Below are positions 56,357 to 64,000 of a stretch of 64,000 bases of DNA, one piece after another. This stretch comes from Persicaria tinctoria (lineage: Eukaryota > Streptophyta > Magnoliopsida > Caryophyllales > Polygonaceae), in NCBI GenBank assembly GCA_037127255.1, contig JBANSL010000012.1, forward strand, positions 35,951,115-36,015,114. The letters run 5' to 3'. The notes below the pieces were generated by a model. It had not been told where the DNA came from. It saw nothing but the letters and a program-made list of their open reading frames with translations, and did not search any database. How positions within the stretch are numbered: position 1 is the first letter of the stretch; the number at the start of each line of letters is the position of its first letter. The translations under genes and the position numbers were made by a program.

Positions 56357-57275
56357 AGTAGCATCCATCCCAACTGAAGCATCAGTTTTGGGCGTTGTCA
56401 TCAAATAGGAAACTCACTTAGACGACAAAACACCAGAATGCAGAGGAGGCCTTTTATTACATATGAGAGGACACAAGTTTGAGTTTGTACCACTTCCCTT
56501 TTTACTAGGGTAAGTGCAGATGATTATTTTAGGTCAATAAAAGTGTTTCATTTCATAATGATATTGATGAAACTTTTGATTCATCGGACGTGAAAGAAGG
56601 GAGCATTGATCCTGTGGTCTATAAAACTGGAATTTTGAGATCTGGCAAACTTGCTGCGGATGAGTTACAGTTGTACATAGCTTGTCAATGCAATATTCGC
56701 TCTTGGAAAGCTAAATCACAACATGCTTTATACTGAAGTGTTTTCTTATCATTTTGGAATCGTTTTCGGAAGATGTTCAAGTTGATGCTTCTGTTAGACA
56801 TTGATTCAATTACAATACAAACTTGTCTCTGCATTGTTTTGCAGCCTACAGACAGACCCTTGTTTTGAAATTACTTTCCAAAAGGGGCTCTTAGCTTTCA
56901 AGCAGAAGATGAACTCCTCCTCAGGGGCTCATAAACACTCCATTAGTCCAATTTCATGACTCATCAGATGAGAGATGTATTGAAATGTCAACATACAAGG
57001 TCAATCAACGTTATGGTAGCTGAGAGGCATACACTCCCTAGTCCCTACATAAGATGATTTTCCCTTTCGCCCTCTTTCAAGTGTGAATCTGACAAATACA
57101 GACAATGCAATGTGCCCCACAACTGTAATTACAAATACATATATATATATGTTGAACAGTACAACTCAAATTCGCCATAACTCGTTCTCTCTCTCATCTT
57201 TTTTATCTCCTTCCCCACTCACTCTCTCTGTGAAGTCACTTTCTCTCTCTCTTTTTATCTCGCTCCAACGAATAC
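56357..57275. other. 3' flank of the ferredoxin gene and spacer
   Basis: This contains the ferredoxin 3' UTR, with a TCAATAAAAGTG polyadenylation-like site near 56535. Intergenic DNA with no supported gene follows. The last part, from about 57180, is rich in CTCTCT and is probably promoter or leader of the next gene. Confidence 0.5.
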
Positions 57276-57296
57276 AGAGAGAGAGAGAGAGAGAGT
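57270..57296. repeat. (GA)n tract in the leader of the CIP7-like gene
   Basis: A short GAGAGA run, preceded by CT-rich blocks at 57185-57260. CT/GA tracts are common in plant 5' UTRs and core promoters. Confidence 0.8.
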
Positions 57297-58452
57297 AGAT
57301 TAGAGAGGAAGGAGAGATGGGGGTGGGGATCGATTTGAGAAAGGACTAAAAAGGAAAGCAGCACAGCGAGGCAATTGCTATTTATCATCATCTCTCAGAG
57401 ACCCCCAAGCTCTCTCCACTATTCGTAGGGTTTTCCTTCAAACCTAATTCAATTCGTTAACTGAAAACGCCCCCGTCGGCACGAAATCCGAGAAGTCGGT
57501 GCAAGCAATCGCAATTTCCTCATCCTCTCTCGTTAGATAGGTTTATACATTTTTAGTACGGGGGGGAGAGAGTGTGTGTTGAATTTGAAGACAGGCAGAC
57601 CCGACACATAAAAGGAAATAAGTCAGAGATTGATGGTTTTCTAAATTGGAGCTCAATTTTGGAAAAGATCTACTCCGAGAGCTGGCCAATTGAAGATTTC
57701 CCCCCCGCATTTCAATCTTTTAGACCAGGTTTGTTTCCAAATTATCCTCGATCTACCAAAAGTTTCCCCTTTTGTCTTTTTTTTTATGCTGTATCAACAA
57801 TATAAGCGCATTTGGACATTTGAGCTTAATTAGCGCATTTCCTTTTGTTGCGGCTTTTCTGGTATTGTTTATCACCCATATCAGATCCGTGTGTTTGATG
57901 TTGCGCGAGTTTGGTGCAGTTGTATTGTTGAATTCATGGTTTGGAATGATGAGATCTACCGAGTGAAGTATTGTACGAGCTGATCGGTGAAACACTTTCT
58001 TCTTCTTTTTCTCTGTATGAGTGTTGGGCTGTCGGCTTCTTGTAGGTTCAGATTTAACAAAAAGAGTCAAACTTTAGCTCGTAGATTAGTAGCCAATGGT
58101 ATCGAGAGCATCATTTATTTGGTTGTTGTTTGGATAGAACGTTTTATTTTACAGGATACACTTGTGATTTTTGCATTATCCTAGCAACATTCAATGTTTA
58201 TTTTTCATTTTCAATGGTTTGAATTAGAAAAGTTGTAAATCTTGCACTAAAATGTACATGGTTGTTCTTGTATATTGAATTTAAGCTTCCATTTTTGCTT
58301 GCTATCCGCAATGTGTGTTTCATTCTGGTTTCCAAAATTTGCAGTCACGTTGGTAACAGTGGATTAGATTGAGGCGGTGAATTGCCTGTAGAAAAGTGTA
58401 TGCTTATGCAAAAGTGGATTTAGAGGAGAGGCACACAAATCATCACGAGAAG
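57297..58452 (+). promoter_or_regulatory. Probable 5' UTR with a leader intron of the CIP7-like gene
   Basis: Leader-like sequence runs to about 57728, where TTTAGACCAG|GTTTGT could be a donor. T-rich intron-like DNA follows to TTTGCAG at 58338-58344, and the leader resumes up to the ATG at 58453. A seven-codon upstream ORF (MLMQKWI) begins near 58398. The borders are inferred from sequence only. Confidence 0.45.
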
Positions 58453-61400
58453 ATGAATTCGGATGTACCTCTTGACTATGCTGTTTTTCAGTTGTCACCC
58501 AGACGATCCAGGTAATGGGTTATTTGATGGGTTTCAAACTGTTTCCAAAATTGCATTTTTAACTTCACTACTTTCTGGATGCCAGGTGCCAATTGTTTGT
58601 TTCATATGATGGAGCTACTGAGAAGCTTGCTTCAGGTTCGGTGAAGCCTTTTGTGAGTCATTTGAAGGTTGCAGAAGAACAGTATGATTCGGCAGTAAAG
58701 TCAATTAAACTTGAAGTTAACAGACACAAGAAAGCAGAAGCTTGGTTCACGAAGGGAACACTTGAGAGGTTATTCCTTTTTCCACCTAGAATTTTCTGTG
58801 ATCTTATCAAAACCTTATTACATCTTCACAGAAGGGTGCATTCAGTTTTTTTCTCTCTCAATCTTATCTCAAGCTATTTTGGCAGGTTTGTGCAGTTTGT
58901 AGGCACTCCAGAGGTATTGGAGCTGGTCAACACATTTAATACAGAGATGTCTCAGCTAGAAGCAGCTCGGAAAATTTACTCACAGGTATTAATACTACTC
59001 AGAACTACTTATATTATTGCGGCTCTTGTGTGATATTACAGAAAGCTTGATGCATTTATTTTGATCTTTTGTTCCAGGGATCAAGTGATGGATCAGGTAT
59101 GTGATTGTTGTTTTGCTCATTGCATCAAACATGCTAATAGATCAAATGTTACATTATTGATTATGTTAATTAATGTAATATGTAGTATCTTGTTAGCTTC
59201 TGCCATCTCCCTATATATAGTTTGCACGTGCTGAGAGTTGCTAGTGATCATGCATGATGCTGAAAGAATTGCATACACATTGTAGATAGAAACTTAAACC
59301 ATTGGTAAAATAAAGTAACTGATTCACTCAGCTGCTGTTGCATATTATTTTGGTAGAACTGTAGAAATTAAAGAGGGTAAAGGGGTTTGCAAAGTGCAGC
59401 ATGTGGTGAAGAACATGTATTTTACAAGGCATTAAATTTCAAAAGGTTGTACATTATCCAGATGCAATTAATTACTGCCTTCTATGACAATAAACAGAGA
59501 ATTTAGAATGCACGTCTTCTTGCTGATTATCCAGAATAGGCAAGTATACATACACTAAGGATTGTGAATTCCTAATTGTAACAGTCAATCTTACAAAAGC
59601 AAAAGAAGAAAAAATCGAGAAATCTAACTTAGTGTTATCGTGTTTCGAGGAAATTCCACTTGAAGGATACCATGGTTTCCATAATTGCACTTAGGTACCA
59701 TGCCATTTTGGAAAGGATAGAGGTTTGGGAATTCAACCTAGGGATTCCGTGGTTTGGAAAATTCTACCTAGGTACCACCAAGTTAAATTGTCACACTGAG
59801 ATTTGTTAAAAAGGTCATTTTTTTTAAATTAAAGAAATTACCTCTTTATCTTTAAACATTTTGGTCAATTTGCTTTCTTGCGAATCATTATATTTTAGAA
59901 ACAAAGTGGTATTTTAACATTTTTTTTAATATAAAAGTTAGAAGGCTATTCTTTGAAAATAAAACCTCAAAGTGGGATCAGTTTGTGGAATTTCTGATTT
60001 TATGGGGGATTGGTGATGTTTTTTATATCTAATTTACAAGTGTTACGTGTAATTTACCTTTTTTTACTCATCTTGGGTGGAAAAAGTTTAATACCTGGTG
60101 TTACCTAGGTGGAGTTTTTCACAAACCAAAGGTACCCCTAGCCCCTAGGCGGAAATCGCCATACCTCATGCATAAGTGGAACTGCATAAGCTATGGTACT
60201 CCGTACTCCTAGATGGATTTTTTCGAAAAAACAATGGCCAACAGAGATATTACAGTTAAAATTGCTATGTCTTGGAATTTAGGGAGCACTATTATTATGA
60301 ACCTTGGTGCTACAAAAACAAAACCACCATAGTTGCTTTCTGTGTTTTTGGAACTTGGAATACTGAAGTGGCTGATGTAAACTCGGATTTAAGTTGTTTG
60401 GGTCTTATTTTTTGTGTTCATCCTTTCTCTCATCTCTTTCTCGGTCTTTGTTTCCCCTACATGTCTCTAGACACTATTTATCTACTTGTGTGATGAAGGT
60501 ATTAATTAGCTAGATGTTCACATTGTACTGTTTTGTTGTAAACAAGGTGGAGATGGTGCAGCCACAACAGCGTCTGAAGCAACAAAGTAATATTCTTTCT
60601 TAGTGTTGCATCATTTTTCCCTTAAACCATTAATATTTCATGAACTGATTGTTGGATGGGTCAATCCTCCTATCAGTTGATTTAATATTTTTCCATTTTA
60701 TGTGTTCAAAGTTTGGAGTTGAATGCTTGAATAAACTGGGATTTGCACGATTTCTATATTGACAGAAACAATTAGTTAATATACTACAATTTACTAGCAT
60801 TGAATTTTTAGACAATGTAAAGTCGGCGTGTTTTGAAGTTTAAGGATATATTAAGATTATCCGTTGTACGTCGACATGTTCTAGGAATCAAAGAAGTATA
60901 GTAAGTGCTCTCATTTCTTGAATTTGTTAAAATGAATATTAATATTTGTCTGTAATGCATCTTTGACTGTCTCAGTTATTTCCCCTTACCTCAGAGCTTA
61001 CAGCTTGATTTCTTGCTTTATCCATTTTGCAGGAAAGAGCTTCTTAGAGCTATTGATGTTCGGCTTGCAGCAGTTGGACAAGACTTGTCTACAGCTTGCA
61101 CTCGTGCATCAGCTGCTGGTTTTAACCCTGACACTGTCTCAGAGCTACAGCTCTTTGCAGATCAGTTTGGTGCTCATCGCCTAAGGTAAGAGATCCTGGC
61201 CACAAAAAAAAGTGAAACGAGTCTTAACTAGCTGAGGACACTTCTCTTCATTGCACATTGTTGCTTTATAGTGGGTGGTGGAGAAAAAATTCAGAATAAT
61301 AGGATAACTTCTAAGGCTGACTTGAGTTTTGAAAGGCAAGTTTATGAAGCAAGGCCTGGTGCTAGCAAGTCTTAATTGTGCCTCGCTATAAAGACCTCCA

Positions 61401-63892
61401 TGTGGTCCACCAGCTGAACCATGGTCCAAGTCTCTAAGAACTGGAAACATTGTTAGTTTGTAGTGATATTAGTTGATCCAGTGTGGTGTCTAGCTTCTCT
61501 GTCTTGCTCCTTTGGTTAAAAATTGAGAATTTTGTTGATCGTGCACGAATTATAAGCTCCTCTGTTACCTTATTAGCAAGTCTGTTTATTTTTTCTTTTT
61601 GTTTGGTTCGTGTCTTCTCATTTTTACATTCTTTACCAAGACAACTTGTGCTCTCTACAATATGAAAACCTGATTATTTCTGATGTAATGATATGATTGC
61701 ATAAAAACAGTGAAGCTTGCAGCAAATTCTTGTATTTGCACCAGAGAAGGCCTGAATTCTCTCATATATGGAAATCCGGAGTTGATGATCATGCACTCCG
61801 ATCGTCATCAGAGTCAGACATGTCAATTGATGACTGGGCAACTGACTCACAGACTGGGTCAGTCTTGAATCAGCATCAAACTTGGCAGCCTGAACAGCCT
61901 GATGAATCAAGTATTACCACTTTCCAAGCAGCAAATAAACCTTCACCTGCATTCCCCTTGCGCCATTCCTCCTCAAGAGAATCAAGCATTGATAAAGAAG
62001 ATATCAAGGAAACCAATGATAAGAACGAAGATAACAAAGAGGATCCGCTGTTTGCAAAAACTGATTCAAGGCCACCCTCCACCCGATCAGGCCCACCTGC
62101 CAGGCAGTTGAGTGTAAAGGAGCGGATCAATTTATTTGAGACCAAGCAAAAGGATACTACTCCTGGTAGCGGTAGCAAGCCGGCTGTGGGGAAGTCTCCT
62201 GAGCTTTCCAGACTACCTTCAGATGTATCTTCTGCTGGCCAAGCGAGCTTTGAAAAGGCTGTTTTAAGGAGATGGAGTGGTGCTAGTGACATGAGCATTG
62301 ACTTAAGTGGGGAAAGGAAGGAGACAGATAGTAGAGCTGACACTCCTACATCTGCAGCTGCCCCAACAACTCCTGGTAAACCCAAGGAGATTAGTGCTAG
62401 CCAAAACGTTGATTTGTGTTTCAAGAATGAGGCAGATTTAAAGAAAGGAGAGATTGAGCGTAAGCCTGTTAGAACAAGATCAGGTGCCCAACTAGCAGTC
62501 TCATCTGGTGCATCAGAAGAAGCTTCTTCTCAGTCAAATCTGACATCATCATTTGAAAGACCTGAAAACACCGGATGGAAGGATCATCAGAACAGCAGTG
62601 AAATAAAGTCGAAGGCATCAGTTGGAAGGGCTGAAGACTTTCTTGTAGAAAATCAGATGACTTCTCTGGACTTTCCTAGGAAAATGGAGCAGCTTTCTTC
62701 CAGAGGTAAGACCGCTTCTCAGGAAAGGGCTACATCCTTCTCCAGTTCTGTAGAGCGAGGCTCTGAAAGTTCTGCTCAGAACACACAAGTAGGTACTCCG
62801 CTGAGCAGATATGGTCATGATGATCTATCAGATGGTGACACTTATCAAGGCACAGTTGAACAGGAGGATGTGGAACCAAAGAATCAACGTGTTCCTAAAT
62901 CACATCTTAGGACCTTCCAGAGGGCAGCAGTAGATATGACATCTAGTTCAGCATCTCCAGTAGTCAGCTCAAAGCATATTCTTTCTCAGAGTATAGAAAG
63001 TGAGGTTGAACAAAAGTTACCCAAGTCTGTGTTAGAAGGAGAATCTCAGTTGAAGCGGATAGATTATGAATCCCCTGCGAAGCAACATGACACACCTTCT
63101 GCTAGCTCGGAAGGTTCAAGTACTCGTAGCAAGAAGTTTCAGAGGCATGCTTCTCCTTCTCTGCCTGTAAAGAAGTCAAGATCCAGAAAAGATGATAATA
63201 ACCCAAGTTCAAGCTTGCCTGGTGCTACTGGAAGAGGTATTGCTGATTTTCAACAGCCGTTACCATCAATGTCATCAACACCGATGGAGCAGGCTCAAAG
63301 AACAAGGCAGTCTAAAGGGAACCAGGGGCTAAACAATGACCTAAAAATTAAGGCGGATGAGCTTGAAAAGCTCTTTGCAGAGCATAAGCTTCGTGGTCCT
63401 GGAGATCAATCAAGTGCTACTACTAGGAGAAGCAAGCCTTCTGAGACACAGGAGCCGGAATCAACTTCTGTATATAGGGATTCCTCACCAGAGCTGTCAT
63501 CTTCTAAAGTGGCTTCCATGAAGATGGCATCTGAGTCTTATCATTCCGGTAATGCAAAGAAGTCTAATGCTAGTCCTGTCATCCAACAGTTTGAAAATCA
63601 GGATTATGATGTTACACCGACGCAGAATACATACAACCTTGGATTTTCAGATGAATCAAAGGGAAAACTCTACCATAAATATGTGCAGAAACGAGACGCA
63701 AAGTTGAAGGAAGAATGGAGTCTAAAAGGGGCTGAAAAGGAAGCTAGGATGAAAGCCATGCATGATAACCTTGAGAGAAATAGATCTGAGATGAAAACTA
63801 AACTTGCAGGGTCAGCTGACAGACTGGACATCCACAGCCGAACAGAGAAACTGAAATCTTACAGTGCTCGCTCTGCTATAAGACGGGAGCAG
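58453..63892 (+). CDS. COP1-interacting protein-like (CIP7-related), 5' seven exons; gene continues past the window
   Basis: The exons are 58453-58511, 58586-58768, 58886-58985, 59078-59096, 60547-60586, 61033-61185 and 61711-63892. Together they give 912 codons, and all phases agree. The conserved N-terminus reads [20 protein letters not shown], then [40 protein letters not shown] and [20 protein letters not shown], the signature of the plant CIP7 / COP1-interacting-protein-like family. The very long seventh exon encodes a Ser-, Lys- and Glu-rich disordered region with VKERINLFE, then a charged helical stretch ([40 protein letters not shown]) near the end. CIP7 is a nuclear protein that binds the E3 ligase COP1 and promotes light-induced genes; a similar role here is inference. 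The donor at 63893 shows that more exons follow. Confidence 0.93.
59078..59096 (+). other. 19-nt microexon of the CIP7-like gene
   Basis: The sequence between TTCCAG and GTATGTG is only 19 bases, encoding GSSDGS plus one base. It links phase 0 to phase 1 and keeps the frame into the next 40-nt exon. Skipping it would shift the frame. Confidence 0.7.
59640..60240. repeat. Diffuse inverted repeat inside intron 4 of the CIP7-like gene, candidate decayed MITE
   Basis: The left part (TTCCACTTGAAGGATACCAT, then CACTTAGGTACC, then TTCTACCTAGGTACCACC) is matched in inverse order by the right part (ACTCCACCTAGGTAACACC and TTCCACTTATGCATGAGGT on the complementary strand). Between them is AT-rich DNA. 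No clean ends or target duplication could be fixed. Confidence 0.5.
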
Positions 63893-64000
63893 GTATCTAT
63901 AATAAATACTTTAACCTCTATCCAAAGCATTGCTCAGGCATTTTTATCCAAATTGGTTAGGAACTTAGATTATAATAAGGAACCATTGATCCTCTTAGAA
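63893..64000 (+). other. Start of intron 7 of the CIP7-like gene
   Basis: GTATCT follows CAG at 63890-63892 and T-rich sequence runs to the window edge. Confidence 0.7.

Noticed and set aside
1..64000. tRNA, rRNA or snRNA genes
   Set aside because: I looked for tRNA-like arms with terminal motifs and for 5S-type internal control sequences. Only PBS copies of the tRNA-Met 3' end were found.

Overview
This is a window of nuclear DNA from a flowering plant, most likely a eudicot. The evidence is short exons with GT-AG introns in AT-rich DNA, a mitochondrial adrenodoxin-like ferredoxin and a COP1-interacting-protein-like gene of plant type, and plant transposons of nearly every class (Ty1/copia, Ty3/gypsy, L1-type LINEs with a plant RNase H tail, CACTA, Mutator-like and Stowaway MITEs). 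I cannot name the species. I see no bacterial, organellar or viral genome and no CRISPR array.

Layout. 1-5106: low-coding DNA with isolated exon-like fragments, including an MCM3 Walker-A piece and a piece resembling a gamma-type RNA-dependent RNA polymerase, ending at a CACTA transposon terminus. 5107-25780: a nested stack of retroelements. A gypsy element on the minus strand (21633-25780, its 3' part lost) abuts a broken LINE. The LINE is split by a 13.2-kb gag-only gypsy element with 3.25-kb LTRs (8216-21371, target duplication ATAGT). That element carries a copia element (10355-15031) in one LTR, and the copia element ends in a TRIM-like unit instead of its own 3' LTR. 26019-26752: a 5'-truncated LINE tail with its own target duplication. 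26800-29060: exon-like pieces of unknown genes. 30100-33000: an intact six-exon J-domain co-chaperone gene. 33273-34933: a 702-bp Mutator-like MITE with a tiny retroposon inside it, then a Stowaway MITE. 35344-37082: a complete 1.74-kb mini-copia element with an intact ORF for RT and RNase H only. 37140-45050: microsatellite, a retroposed repeat, and probable LTR or leader sequence with a TCGATCTCGAG palindrome array. 45055-52907: a full-length 7.8-kb LINE with a 14-bp target duplication. 53147-53631: a short retroposon.

The last 10 kb is the gene-rich part. A seven-exon adrenodoxin-like ferredoxin gene (53903-56356) is followed by the first seven coding exons of a CIP7-like gene (58453-63892) that runs off the right edge. 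The host genes are unrelated in function: protein folding, mitochondrial Fe-S electron transfer and light signalling.

I did not find a convincing new functional system. The most unusual items are the gag-only element whose LTRs are longer than its interior, the copia copy with mismatched ends, the mini-copia with an open RT-RNase H frame, the 3' tail shared by several retroposons, and a GC-AG intron next to the Fe-S cluster loop of the ferredoxin gene. Some copia, gypsy and LINE open frames counted from non-ATG codons; where I give a start it is a real ATG seen in the sequence.
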